Positions 17,553 to 26,299 of a stretch of 64,000 nucleotides of DNA are shown piece by piece. Location of the stretch: assembly GCA_905214955.1 (NCBI GenBank), contig CAJMON010000001.1, positions 1-64,000 of the forward strand. The letters run 5' to 3'. The notes below the pieces were generated by a model, which had not been told where the DNA came from, searched no databases, and was given only the letters and a program-made list of their open reading frames with translations. How positions within the stretch are numbered: position 1 is the stretch's first letter; every line of letters starts with the position of its first letter. A program made the position numbers and the translations under genes. Source of the stretch: an uncultured bacterium (GTDB taxonomy: Bacteria > Bacillota > Clostridia > Lachnospirales > Lachnospiraceae).

Positions 17553-18650
17553 ATGAAGTTAGGTATCGTAGGATTACCAAATGTAGGAAAAAGTACCTTG
17601 TTTAATTCTTTGACAAAGGCGGGCGCAGAGTCTGCAAACTACCCTTTCTGTACCATTGACCCCAATGTAGGCGTTGTGGCAGTTCCGGATCACAGACTTG
17701 GCCTTTTGGCAGACCTGTATCATTCTGCAAAGGTGACACCGGCAGTGATTGAATTTGTGGACATTGCAGGCCTGGTAAAGGGAGCATCCAAGGGCGAAGG
17801 CCTGGGCAACCAGTTTCTGGCAAACATCCGTGAAGTAGATGCCATTGTTCACGTGGTCAGATGTTTTGAGGATAGCAATGTCATTCATGTAGATGGCAGT
17901 GTCGATCCGGTACGGGATATGGAGACCATCAACCTGGAGCTGATTTTTTCCGACATTGAGATCCTGGAGCGCCGGATTGCAAAAACAGCCAGAGGAGCCA
18001 GAAATGACAAAGCACTGGCAAAAGAGCTGGAGCTGTTAAAGGCTTTAAAAGCACATCTGGAAGACGGCAATATGGCCAGCACCTATGAAACCGAAGATGA
18101 AGATGAGCTTGGCTGGATTGCAGAATACAATCTGCTGACTGCCAAACCGGTGATTTTTGCAGCCAATGTCAAAGAAGAAGATCTGGCAGATGATGGAGCT
18201 TCCAACAAATTCGTACAGGAGGTACGGGAAGAGGCAGCAAAAACCGGCAGTGAAGTGTTTGTAGTCAGCGCACAGATCGAGGAAGAGATTTCCGAACTGG
18301 ATGATGATGAGAAAGCCATGTTCCTTGAAGATCTTGGATTAAAAGAGTCCGGACTGGACAAACTGATAAAAGCCAGCTATCAGCTGCTTGGCCTGATCAG
18401 CTACCTGACAGCAGGTGAGACAGAGACCAGGGCATGGACCATCAAGAGAGGCACCAAGGCTCCTCAGGCAGCCGGAAAGATCCATTCTGATTTTGAAAGA
18501 GGATTTATCAAGGCAGAAGTCATCAATTATCAGGAACTCTTAGACTGCAAGACTTATGCAGCAGCCAAGGAAAAAGGCCTGGTAAGAATGGAAGGCAAGG
18601 AGTATGTGGTACAGGATGGAGATGTGATCCTGTTCCGTTTCAACGTATAA
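17553..18650 (+). CDS. ychF: Redox-regulated ATPase YchF
   Basis: An Obg-family P-loop NTPase that prefers ATP and binds ribosomes, with roles in stress adaptation. The 365-aa product begins with the P-loop GLPNVGKST, has a helical insertion domain and ends with a TGS domain that contains the conserved [16 protein letters not shown] and [10 protein letters not shown] segments. AGGAAG lies about 9 nt upstream of the ATG. lgt starts 9 nt after its stop, so the two probably share a transcript. Confidence 0.96.
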   Translation: MKLGIVGLPNVGKSTLFNSLTKAGAESANYPFCTIDPNVGVVAVPDHRLGLLADLYHSAKVTPAVIEFVDIAGLVKGASKGEGLGNQFLANIREVDAIVHVVRCFEDSNVIHVDGSVDPVRDMETINLELIFSDIEILERRIAKTARGARNDKALAKELELLKALKAHLEDGNMASTYETEDEDELGWIAEYNLLTAKPVIFAANVKEEDLADDGASNKFVQEVREEAAKTGSEVFVVSAQIEEEISELDDDEKAMFLEDLGLKESGLDKLIKASYQLLGLISYLTAGETETRAWTIKRGTKAPQAAGKIHSDFERGFIKAEVINYQELLDCKTYAAAKEKGLVRMEGKEYVVQDGDVILFRFNV

Positions 18651-18659
18651 GGAGACGCG

Positions 18660-19523
18660 ATGTATGAAGAGATCCGATTCCCGCATCTGGGGATCGTGCT
18701 GGAACATGTTGGAAAAAGCATAGACGTTTTTGGATTTTCCATTGCCTATTATGGGATCATCATTGCTGCCGGGATGATGGCGGCGATGCTGATCTGTACC
18801 AGTCTGGCAAAAAAAGCCGGACTGGATGAGGATTCTTTTTTCAACACAGTCATTCTTGGAATCGTGCTTTCCGTGCTGGGAGCCAGGATTTATTATGTGT
18901 TTTTTTCATGGGACCAGTACAAGGACAATCTTCTGGATATTTTCAATATCCGGGAGGGAGGCCTGGCGATTTACGGAGGTGTGATTACCGCGGTTCTGGT
19001 GATGTGGATCTATTCCAGAAGAAAAAAGATTTCTCTTGGACTGTTGGGTGATATTGGCAGCATTGGCATCATTCTTGGACAGATCGTAGGACGATGGGGG
19101 AATTTTTTTAACCGGGAAGTCTTTGGAACCTACACAGACAGCCTGTTTGCCATGCAGCTGCCAGTAAAGGCAGTGCGTGCATCGGATCTTACGCAGGAGA
19201 TTTTGGATCATACTGCGCTCATCAATGGTGTAGAGTTTATACAGGTTCATCCCACATTTCTTTATGAATCAATCTGGAATCTTGGGGTACTGCTTGTGAT
19301 GGCCCTGGTTTACAGAAAAAAACGATTCAATGGTCAGGTGTTTTTGATTTATTTAGGTGGATACGGCCTGGGAAGGTTCTGGATTGAGGGCATTCGTACT
19401 GATCAGCTTCTCATTCCGGGAACCACATGGCCGGTGTCCCAGGTGCTTGCAGCTGCGATGGTGGCAGCAGCCGGCATCAGTTACTGGATCATGAACAGAA
19501 AATACCGTGAGAAATCCCGCTAA
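18660..19523 (+). CDS. lgt: Prolipoprotein diacylglyceryl transferase
   Basis: A membrane enzyme that transfers diacylglycerol from phosphatidylglycerol to the lipobox cysteine of prelipoproteins. The 287-aa product has about seven membrane segments and the Lgt signature GRWGNFFNRE at residues 144-153. The later HPTFLYES and RFWIEGIRTDQL motifs, with the catalytic arginine, are also present. A GGAG site precedes the ATG. Confidence 0.96.
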   Translation: MYEEIRFPHLGIVLEHVGKSIDVFGFSIAYYGIIIAAGMMAAMLICTSLAKKAGLDEDSFFNTVILGIVLSVLGARIYYVFFSWDQYKDNLLDIFNIREGGLAIYGGVITAVLVMWIYSRRKKISLGLLGDIGSIGIILGQIVGRWGNFFNREVFGTYTDSLFAMQLPVKAVRASDLTQEILDHTALINGVEFIQVHPTFLYESIWNLGVLLVMALVYRKKRFNGQVFLIYLGGYGLGRFWIEGIRTDQLLIPGTTWPVSQVLAAAMVAAAGISYWIMNRKYREKSR

Positions 19524-19573
19524 AGAGAAGGATACACGGGCGAGAACAGATACGAAAGGGATAAGGTAAGCGT

Positions 19574-19726
19574 ATGAATCACATCGAGGAACTGAAGGAA
19601 ACCATTGAAAAAGAGCGGCAGAAGCTGGATGAACTTGCAGAGAACGGGCTGCTTGGAGCTGCATATGAGCAGAGTCTAGTACTGGATCAGTTGATTGAGG
19701 AGTATTTAGACAGTTGTGGAGCATGA
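19574..19726 (+). CDS. Small Spo0E-like putative aspartyl-phosphate phosphatase
   Basis: This 50-aa helical protein fits the Spo0E family, which dephosphorylates the sporulation regulator Spo0A in Bacillus. It forms two predicted amphipathic helices separated by NGLLG, and has the family S-x-x-x-D pattern at S34 and D38, within a segment resembling the SQELD motif. It lies 50 nt after lgt and is followed by a good terminator. The ribosome binding site is weak. In Clostridia, Spo0E-like proteins are common but their targets are less certain. Confidence 0.7.
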   Translation: MNHIEELKETIEKERQKLDELAENGLLGAAYEQSLVLDQLIEEYLDSCGA

Positions 19727-19752
19727 AACTGCATTGCCGGAAGACGGCGACG

Positions 19753-19787
19753 GCGGCATCACCAGAGATGGGATGCTGCTTTTTTTG
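19753..19787 (+). terminator. Intrinsic terminator after the Spo0E-like gene
   Basis: GCGGCATC at 19753-19760 pairs with GATGCTGC at 19772-19779 (one G-U pair), followed by seven T residues. Confidence 0.8.
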
Positions 19788-19806
19788 TGTGGTAAAATAT
19801 ACGGGT

Positions 19807-20022
19807 GGAGTGGATGACGAAAGAGATTTTGGTGGATTAGAACGGCGGTCGAAGTGTTTGTTTTGATGGGCGAAGCCAGCAGGGGTGAGAGGCATAGTGC
19901 TGACTCTTTCTGCCATCCACTCCGCCCGCCGCGGCACATGCCGCCATAAAAAAGAAGCATTCGGGAGGTTAAAGCCAGCAAGGGTGAGAGGCATAGTGCT
20001 GACTCTTCCTGTCATCCACTCC
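19807..20022. mobile_element. MITE-like element with 12-bp terminal inverted repeats
   Basis: GGAGTGGATGAC at 19807-19818 and GTCATCCACTCC at 20011-20022 are perfect inverted repeats, and weaker pairing extends a few bases inward. Inside lie two direct 51-bp copies, 19873-19923 and 19972-20022, that differ at three positions and are spaced by 99 bp. There is no transposase, and open frames across it look incidental. No clear target-site duplication was found. Confidence 0.6.
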
Positions 20023-20070
20023 CCCTTGCGTCCTGATACAGTTCGTACCGAAAAACTTTTGAAATAATCC

Positions 20071-20099
20071 TTGCACTTTAGTACAAAATGAGCTATTAT
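20071..20099 (+). promoter_or_regulatory. Predicted dcw cluster promoter (Pmra)
   Basis: TTGCAC at 20071-20076 and TATTAT at 20094-20099 with a 17-bp spacer. It lies about 160 nt upstream of mraZ and just upstream of the MraZ box repeats. Confidence 0.75.
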
Positions 20100-20109
20100 T
20101 ATTCCATAA

Positions 20110-20139
20110 GTGGTGAGAAGTGGAGAAAAGTGGGCTCAA
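20110..20139 (+). promoter_or_regulatory. MraZ operator: three 10-bp direct repeats
   Basis: GTGGTGAGAA, GTGGAGAAAA and GTGGGCTCAA follow one another at 20110, 20120 and 20130. MraZ in E. coli binds TGGGN repeats spaced by 5 bp, i.e. with the same 10-bp period. The position a few bases after the -10 box fits autorepression of the dcw operon. Confidence 0.8.
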
Positions 20140-20260
20140 AGGGAGGAAAAATCCCACATCCCATTCCGCATTCGTGTTTGATTCGAATAACACCGCAGCC
20201 AGAGAAAGCAGGAAGAACAGCTTTTTTCTTTTACTTTCTTTCGGAAAGAAGGTGTGCCAG

Positions 20261-20692
20261 ATGTTCATGGGAGAGTATAACCATACAGTAGATCCAAAGG
20301 GCAGGCTGATCATCCCCTCCCGTTTCAGGGAAGCATTAGGTGAAGAATTTGTAGTTACCAAGGGGCTTGACGGATGCTTATTTGTGTTTCCTATGGATGA
20401 ATGGCAGAAGTTCGAAGAAAAACTACAGAGCTTACCGCTTACAAGCAAGAGCGCACGTCAATTTACGCGCTTCTTTGTGGCAGGTGCGACGCCATGCGAG
20501 CTGGACAAGCAGGGGAGAATTCTCTTACCACAAACGCTGAGAGAGTTTGCAGGTCTGGATAAAGAGGTGGTACTTACCGGCATGATGAACCGTGTTGAGA
20601 TCTGGAGTAAAGAAAAATGGATCGAAAACAGTTCCTGTGGTAACATGGACGATATTGCGGAACAGATGTCGGATTTAGGCTTAAGCATATAG
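20261..20692 (+). CDS. mraZ: Division/cell wall cluster transcriptional repressor MraZ
   Basis: A ring-forming DNA-binding protein with two SpoVT/AbrB-type half domains that represses its own operon. The 143-aa length is exactly typical. Both conserved DxxGRxxxP motifs are visible: DPKGRLIIP near the N terminus and DKQGRILLP in the second half. ATG at 20261 has GAAGG about 8 nt upstream; the frame extends upstream to 20120 but those codons cover the operator and leader. It is the first gene of the dcw cluster. Confidence 0.95.
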   Translation: MFMGEYNHTVDPKGRLIIPSRFREALGEEFVVTKGLDGCLFVFPMDEWQKFEEKLQSLPLTSKSARQFTRFFVAGATPCELDKQGRILLPQTLREFAGLDKEVVLTGMMNRVEIWSKEKWIENSSCGNMDDIAEQMSDLGLSI

Positions 20693-20707
20693 TCAGGGGA
20701 GGACAAT

Positions 20708-21646
20708 ATGGAATTTAAACATAAATCCGTGCTTCTGGATGAAAGCATTGAGGCCCTGAAGATCAGGCCGGATGGAATCTACGTCGATGGAACTCTTGGC
20801 GGCGGCGGACATTCATATGAGATATGCCGGCGTCTGTCTGACAGAGGAAAGCTGATCGGAATTGACCAGGATGCCGCGGCGATCGAGGCAGCCGGGGAGC
20901 GCTTAGGGGAGTTTAAAGATAAAACCATTATCATTCGCGCGAATTACTGCGATATGAAAAAGGAACTCGACAATAGAAACATTACATCAGTGGACGGCAT
21001 TATTTTGGATCTGGGCGTATCCTCCTATCAGCTGGATACGGCAGACCGGGGCTTCACTTACCGGGAGGATGCACCGCTGGATATGCGGATGGATCAGCGC
21101 CAGACAATGACAGCCAAAGACATTGTCAACGAATACAGTGAAGACGAACTTTACCGGGTCATTCATGATTACGGAGAGGAACGGTTTGCCAGAAACATTG
21201 CACGCCATATCGTGACCGCAAGGCAGAATAAAATCATCGAAACAACTGGGGAGTTAATTGATGTTATAAAAGCGGCGATACCGATGAAGGCGAGAGTGAC
21301 AGGAGGGCACCCGGCCAAAAGAACCTTTCAGGCTATTCGTATTGAACTGAACAGAGAATTGGAAGTATTGGAAGATTCTCTGGCAGAGATGATAGATCTT
21401 CTGAATGATGGAGGACGGATCTGTGTGATCACCTTTCACTCACTGGAAGACCGTGTTGTGAAAAATATTTTCAGACAGCAGGAAAGCCCCTGCATCTGTC
21501 CGAAGAATTTCCCCGTGTGTGTATGTGGGAGAAAATCAAAAGGAATTGTAATTACCAGAAAACCCATTCTGCCAAGCGAAGGGGAACTGGAAGAAAATAA
21601 AAGGTCGAAAAGTGCAAAACTCAGAGTGTTTGAGCGGAGACTGTAG
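20708..21646 (+). CDS. rsmH: 16S rRNA (cytosine-1402-N4)-methyltransferase RsmH (MraW)
   Basis: It N4-methylates C1402 in the ribosomal P site using SAM. The 312-aa product has the SAM-binding [10 protein letters not shown] motif near residues 27-36, the [10 protein letters not shown] segment and the helical insertion of the family. The second position in the dcw cluster, 15 nt after mraZ with AGGGGAGG-like sequence upstream, is standard. Confidence 0.96.
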   Translation: MEFKHKSVLLDESIEALKIRPDGIYVDGTLGGGGHSYEICRRLSDRGKLIGIDQDAAAIEAAGERLGEFKDKTIIIRANYCDMKKELDNRNITSVDGIILDLGVSSYQLDTADRGFTYREDAPLDMRMDQRQTMTAKDIVNEYSEDELYRVIHDYGEERFARNIARHIVTARQNKIIETTGELIDVIKAAIPMKARVTGGHPAKRTFQAIRIELNRELEVLEDSLAEMIDLLNDGGRICVITFHSLEDRVVKNIFRQQESPCICPKNFPVCVCGRKSKGIVITRKPILPSEGELEENKRSKSAKLRVFERRL

Positions 21647-21664
21647 GCTGCTGGAGGGAAGCAG

Positions 21665-22162
21665 ATGGATAGACGACAACAGCAGAGAAGACAAGCTTCT
21701 TACAAAACATATATTGACGGGAATACCGTGCGCAGAGTACAGGTTCAGGCACTCCCGGAAGAACAGCCAGTAAGACAGCGGCAGCAGCAGTCCGGCAGGC
21801 GTGTACAGAAAGCAACTGGAAGAAACCGTCAGAGAGCCATGCAGATGGATATTGGGTATGTGCTTTTCCTAACAGCAGCAGCGGTGGTGACACTGTTTAT
21901 CGCAATCAACTACTTAAAGCTTCAGGCAGAATCCACCAGCCTTCGGAGTCAGCTGACAGCTTTGGAAAGCGAATACAGTACCTTGAAACTGCATAATGAT
22001 GAAGAGTATCACCGGGCATTGTCTAGTGTTGATCTGGAATATGTGCGAGATACTGCCATCAACAAGCTGGGAATGGTTTATGCATCTTCCGGACAGGTTG
22101 TTACTTACAATGATCAGGATGGAGACTATGTCCGTCAGTATGAGGATGTCCCGGCTGAATAA
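21665..22162 (+). CDS. ftsL: FtsL/DivIC-like septum formation protein
   Basis: A small bitopic division protein thought to bridge DivIB and the septal PBP/FtsW synthase. The 165-aa product has a basic, Gln/Arg-rich cytoplasmic N-terminus of about 60 residues, one transmembrane helix near 62-83 and an extracellular leucine-rich coiled coil at about 84-125. Sequence alone does not separate FtsL from DivIC, but the position between rsmH and a class B PBP supports FtsL. Confidence 0.85.
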   Translation: MDRRQQQRRQASYKTYIDGNTVRRVQVQALPEEQPVRQRQQQSGRRVQKATGRNRQRAMQMDIGYVLFLTAAAVVTLFIAINYLKLQAESTSLRSQLTALESEYSTLKLHNDEEYHRALSSVDLEYVRDTAINKLGMVYASSGQVVTYNDQDGDYVRQYEDVPAE

Positions 22163-22208
22163 AGAGACGGGGACTTTTCAGATGACAGAATGTTTTAAAT
22201 AAGACGTT

Positions 22209-24410
22209 TTGGAAAAGCTGTATGAAAAAAGTGGAAAGGCGGCACCATTGAACCGACGCAGAAAAAGAAAACCGAAATTCACAAAACAAATGCAAGTAAA
22301 GCTTATGGTTCTATTTGCATTTGTTTTATTTATTCTGGTAGCTTTGAACATCCGAATTGCTTACATCAATGTGAAAAGCGGTGACACGTATACCAGACAG
22401 GTATTGTCACAAAAACAGTATGACAGCCAGACGATTCCGTACAGGCGGGGAGAAATCCAGGACCGGAACGGAAATGTACTGGCCAGAAGCGAAAAAGTAT
22501 ACAATGTGATTTTAGACTGCTATGAGATTAACTCTGATGAGGATTACTTAGAACCCACTATCCGGGCGGTAGTGGCCGCTTTTGGAAACAGCAGCAGTAC
22601 AGAAGATGCAGAAAAGAAGATTACAGACGAAAAAGTACGCAGTATCATTACATCTGAGGACAATGCGGATAGCCGGTATTATGTTTTGAAAAAACTGATT
22701 TCTTCAGATGAAAAGAAAACGTTTGAAGATTCTGTTTCTACATCTGCAGAAGGATTAAGTGATGCCCAAATTGAGGAGCGCAGCAATGTAAAAGGTGTCT
22801 GGTTTGAGGAGACCTACAAGAGAGAGTATCTGATGAATACCCTGGCAAGCGGTGTGATCGGATTTTCCAACAGCTTAAATCAGGGAAGCGCAGGTGTGGA
22901 AGCTTACTATGATGATGTGTTAAATGGCACCAATGGCCGGGAATATGGCTATCTGAATACAGATTCTGAGCTGGAACGGACGGTGATTGAGCCAGTTCAT
23001 GGAAACAACCTGGTTCTGACACTAGATGTGAATATTCAGCAGATTGTGGAAAAATATATTGCCCAGTTTGATGAGGAACATGCAGACGGGCCAAACAGCG
23101 AAGAACTGAATGGGAAAGGAAGCAAGACCACTGGCGTGATTGTGGCAGATCCCAAGACTGGAGAGATTCTGGCCATGGCGACAAATCACAGCTACGACCT
23201 GAACAATCCCCAGGATTTAAGCGATCTGTACACCGATGCAGAGATGAGCGCACTTTCCCAGACAGAGGAAGGACAGAAAGAACTTTCCGATGCGCTGGCG
23301 GATAAATGGTCCAATTTCTGTGTGTCACAGGACTTTGAACCGGGAAGTACCTTTAAGCCAGTCACTGTGTCTTCTGCTCTGGAAAGCGGGGCTCTGACGG
23401 GAGATGAAACCTTCTATTGCGATGGAGGAGAATTTGTTACCGATACCCAGATCAACTGCGATAACGTATATGGACATGGGGAAGAGACCTTAAGCCAGGT
23501 TATTGAAAATTCCTGCAACGATGCTCTGATGCAGATTGCATTCAAAATGGGAATCAGTGATTTCTGCAAATACCAGGAGTTGTTCAATTTTGGAAGCAGG
23601 ACAGGCATTGACCTGCCAAATGAAAGCTCCGGAACGGTTTACAGTGAAAATAACATGCATGAAGTAGAGCTGGCCACCAGTTCCTTTGGACAGAGTCTGA
23701 CATGTACCATGGTACAGGAGCTTGCGGCGTTCAGCGCAGTCATCAACGGCGGCTATTATTACAAACCCCACGTAGTAGGTCAGATCACCAATTCTGACGG
23801 CGGTGTGGTGAAAAATGTAGAGCCCATTTTGATGCGTCAGCCCATCTCCGCCAGAAGTTCTTCCATGCTTCGGGATTATCTGGAAGCGACAGTAAGTGAA
23901 GGAACTGGAAAAAAAGCAAGGGTTCCGGGCTATCGTGTTGGAGGAAAAACAGGTACCGCTGAAAAGTATCCTCGTGGAAACGGAAAATATCTGGTCTCCT
24001 TTATCGGAGCAGTGCCAATGGATGATCCTCAGCTAGTGGTGTATGTGATCATTGACGAGCCTAATGTGGAAGATCAGTCCACCGGTGGTTATGCAATGAC
24101 CATTGCACAGAAAATTATGATGGAAGTGCTTCCGTACCTGAATATTCCTCAGACAGAAGAGATCACAGACGAGCTTCTGGCAGAGCTTGGCATGACCAGA
24201 GAAGAAGCAGAGAGCGGACGTGTGGCAGAGACTCAGACACCGGAAACCAATGAAGACGGAACACCGGTAGAAAATGCAGACGATGAAGAGAGTGCAGCAC
24301 CCAATCCCAATGTTCCAGGCCCTCTGGAAAATACGGATTCGGCAGATACGCTTCCTCAGGATAATGCCATTATGGCGGAAGATCTTCTGGGCAGTGATCA
24401 GCAACAGTAA
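22209..24410 (+). CDS. Class B penicillin-binding protein (FtsI/PBP2B-like)
   Basis: A membrane-anchored transpeptidase that crosslinks septal peptidoglycan. The 733-aa product has a short basic N-terminus, one membrane helix around 35-55, a PBP dimerisation domain and a transpeptidase domain with the complete active site: S380-T-F-K383, S435-C-N437 and K580-T-G582. The C-terminal ~80 residues are acidic and low in complexity. The start is uncertain: TTG 22209 has no clear ribosome binding site, whereas TTG 22248 has GGAAAGG 8 nt upstream and overlaps the stop of a 9-codon mini-ORF starting at ATG 22222. It lies after ftsL, the usual FtsI place. Confidence 0.92.
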   Translation: MEKLYEKSGKAAPLNRRRKRKPKFTKQMQVKLMVLFAFVLFILVALNIRIAYINVKSGDTYTRQVLSQKQYDSQTIPYRRGEIQDRNGNVLARSEKVYNVILDCYEINSDEDYLEPTIRAVVAAFGNSSSTEDAEKKITDEKVRSIITSEDNADSRYYVLKKLISSDEKKTFEDSVSTSAEGLSDAQIEERSNVKGVWFEETYKREYLMNTLASGVIGFSNSLNQGSAGVEAYYDDVLNGTNGREYGYLNTDSELERTVIEPVHGNNLVLTLDVNIQQIVEKYIAQFDEEHADGPNSEELNGKGSKTTGVIVADPKTGEILAMATNHSYDLNNPQDLSDLYTDAEMSALSQTEEGQKELSDALADKWSNFCVSQDFEPGSTFKPVTVSSALESGALTGDETFYCDGGEFVTDTQINCDNVYGHGEETLSQVIENSCNDALMQIAFKMGISDFCKYQELFNFGSRTGIDLPNESSGTVYSENNMHEVELATSSFGQSLTCTMVQELAAFSAVINGGYYYKPHVVGQITNSDGGVVKNVEPILMRQPISARSSSMLRDYLEATVSEGTGKKARVPGYRVGGKTGTAEKYPRGNGKYLVSFIGAVPMDDPQLVVYVIIDEPNVEDQSTGGYAMTIAQKIMMEVLPYLNIPQTEEITDELLAELGMTREEAESGRVAETQTPETNEDGTPVENADDEESAAPNPNVPGPLENTDSADTLPQDNAIMAEDLLGSDQQQ

Positions 24411-24423
24411 TAGAACGGGAATG

Positions 24424-24475
24424 AACCTCATAAAAGCGGCTATATTATAGAGAAAAGCTTTTATGAGGTTTTTTT
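24424..24475 (+). terminator. Strong intrinsic terminator or attenuator at the start of the second PBP gene
   Basis: A perfect 14-bp stem pairs 24424-24437 with 24457-24470, and a run of seven T residues ends at 24475. The next base begins the GTG start codon of the SpoVD-like PBP. The GAGG that could serve as its ribosome binding site is inside the 3' arm, so both transcription and translation could be controlled here. Confidence 0.9.
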
Positions 24476-26218
24476 GTGGAAAAAAAGACTCCTTATACCT
24501 TTCACAGAAAGAAAATTGTACTGGTGTGGGCATTGTTTGGAAGTCTGCTTTTGTTCCTGGCGGGAAGACTGGGAAAACTGATGCTGGCAGATTCCGAATA
24601 TTACAGCCAGAAGGCGAAAGAGCTTCATGAAAGGGAACGCAGCATCAAAGGGGCAAGAGGAAGAATTCTGGATGCAAAGGGCGTAGTTCTGGCGGATAAC
24701 AAAGCGGTGTGCACCATCTCTGTCATTCACAGCCAGATCAAAGAACCGGAGAAAGTGATAAAAATTCTTGCAGAAGAATTGGGTATGACCGAAGAAGATG
24801 TAAGAAAACGCGTGGAAAAAGTCAGCTCCATAGAACGGATACGGACAAATGTGGAAAAGGAAGTGGGAGACCGGATACGGGAACAGAACCTGGCAGGGGT
24901 GAAAGTGGATGAAGATTTCAGGAGGTATTATCCATTTGGAACGCTGGCGTCCAAGGTACTGGGATTTACCGGAAGCGATAATCAGGGAATTATTGGTCTG
25001 GAAGTATTTTATGATTCCGTGCTTGCCGGAAAAAACGGACAGATTCTTACTCTTACAGACGCCAGGGGTGTGGAGCTTTCGGACACCGGAGAAAGCCGAA
25101 AGGAGCCGGAAGCGGGAAATGATCTGGTGATCAGCATTGACCGGAATATCCAGGCATATGCCGAACAGGCGGCGTATCGTGTTATGGAGCAGAAACAGGC
25201 AGATTCCGTGGCGGTCATTTTAATGAATCCGAAAAACGGAGAAATTTTAGCTATGGCAGATGTGCCGGAATTTGATTTAAACAATCCGTTTTCCCTGGAA
25301 ACCACCGAGAGTGGTGAAAATCAGCAGGATGCCTTAAATACCATGTGGCGCAACAGCTGCCTAAATGATACTTATGAACCGGGATCTACCTTTAAAATCA
25401 TCACAGCAGCGGCCGGACTGGAAGAAGGGGTGGTGAGCCTGACTGATACGTTTTCCTGTCCTGGGTATAAGATTGTGGAGGACAGGAGGATCCGCTGCCA
25501 CAAAACCACCGGACACGGAGCGGAAACCTTTGTCCAGGGAGCCATGAATTCCTGCAATCCTGTGTTTATTGAAGTGGGGCTGCGCCTTGGGGCAGAGAAG
25601 ATGTATGAGTATTTTGAACAGTTCGGTCTTCTAAAGAAAACCGGAATTGACCTTCCAGGAGAGGCTGGAACCATTATGCACAAGAAAGAAAACATTGGCC
25701 AGGTGGAACTGGCTACAGTTTCCTTTGGCCAGTCCTTTCAGATTACACCCATCCAGCTGGCAGCCACGGTTTCGTCCATCATCAATGGAGGAATCCGGGT
25801 GACGCCCCACCTGGGGGTGAAAGTACAGAAAGAGGATGGAACGCTAAAAGACGTTTATCAGTATACAGAACAGGAACGGATTCTCTCGAAAGAGACTTCC
25901 GAAAAAATGCGGGAAATTTTGGAACAGGTGGTAAGCGGCGGTTCCGGAAAAAATGCAGCCATTGAAGGCTACTTAATCGGGGGAAAAACAGCCACTTCAG
26001 AAACCCTTCCAAGAAGCGCCCACAAATACATTTCCTCCTTTATCGGATTTGCTCCTGCAGATGATCCTCAGGTGGTGGGACTTTGTGTGATCCGCAATCC
26101 TTCCGGTGTTTATTACGGCGGAACCATTGCAGCTCCGGTGATCCGTGATGTGTTTGAAAATGTGCTTCCATACCTTGGAATCGAGGCTGCGGAAGGCGAA
26201 TCAGAAGAACGGAAATAG
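24476..26218 (+). CDS. spoVD: Class B PBP, SpoVD/FtsI family, with variant KTA motif
   Basis: A second membrane transpeptidase of the FtsI/SpoVD type; SpoVD makes spore cortex peptidoglycan in endospore formers. The 580-aa product has one N-terminal membrane helix (about 17-37), a dimerisation domain and a transpeptidase domain with S304-T-F-K307 and S359-C-N361. The third motif reads K504-T-A506 instead of KTG. No C-terminal PASTA domain is present, unlike Bacillus SpoVD, so the name rests on position and similarity of the domain core. GTG is the start, with its putative GAGG site buried in a terminator-like hairpin. A vegetative role cannot be excluded. Confidence 0.8.
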   Translation: MEKKTPYTFHRKKIVLVWALFGSLLLFLAGRLGKLMLADSEYYSQKAKELHERERSIKGARGRILDAKGVVLADNKAVCTISVIHSQIKEPEKVIKILAEELGMTEEDVRKRVEKVSSIERIRTNVEKEVGDRIREQNLAGVKVDEDFRRYYPFGTLASKVLGFTGSDNQGIIGLEVFYDSVLAGKNGQILTLTDARGVELSDTGESRKEPEAGNDLVISIDRNIQAYAEQAAYRVMEQKQADSVAVILMNPKNGEILAMADVPEFDLNNPFSLETTESGENQQDALNTMWRNSCLNDTYEPGSTFKIITAAAGLEEGVVSLTDTFSCPGYKIVEDRRIRCHKTTGHGAETFVQGAMNSCNPVFIEVGLRLGAEKMYEYFEQFGLLKKTGIDLPGEAGTIMHKKENIGQVELATVSFGQSFQITPIQLAATVSSIINGGIRVTPHLGVKVQKEDGTLKDVYQYTEQERILSKETSEKMREILEQVVSGGSGKNAAIEGYLIGGKTATSETLPRSAHKYISSFIGFAPADDPQVVGLCVIRNPSGVYYGGTIAAPVIRDVFENVLPYLGIEAAEGESEERK

Positions 26219-26220
26219 GG

Positions 26221-26249
26221 TTGCGAAAAGCAGGAAAAAGAATTATACT
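26221..26249 (+). promoter_or_regulatory. Predicted internal dcw promoter before mraY
   Basis: TTGCGA at 26221-26226 and TATACT at 26244-26249 with a 17-bp spacer, beginning 3 nt after the SpoVD-like stop codon. It would let mraY and downstream genes be expressed independently of the upstream attenuator. Confidence 0.65.
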
Positions 26250-26299
26250 ATAACCAGATCCGGCAGAAAAACCGGAAAATAAAACAGACGAGGTGCAGT

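Noticed and set aside
19353..20015. 220-codon minus-strand frame across lgt end, Spo0E-like gene and repeat element
   Set aside because: Runs antisense to real genes and through a MITE-like repeat; internal similarity comes from the DNA repeat.
22209..26218. Two PBPs as a frameshifted single gene
   Set aside because: Each has its own membrane helix, dimerisation region and full set of transpeptidase motifs, and a terminator hairpin lies between them.
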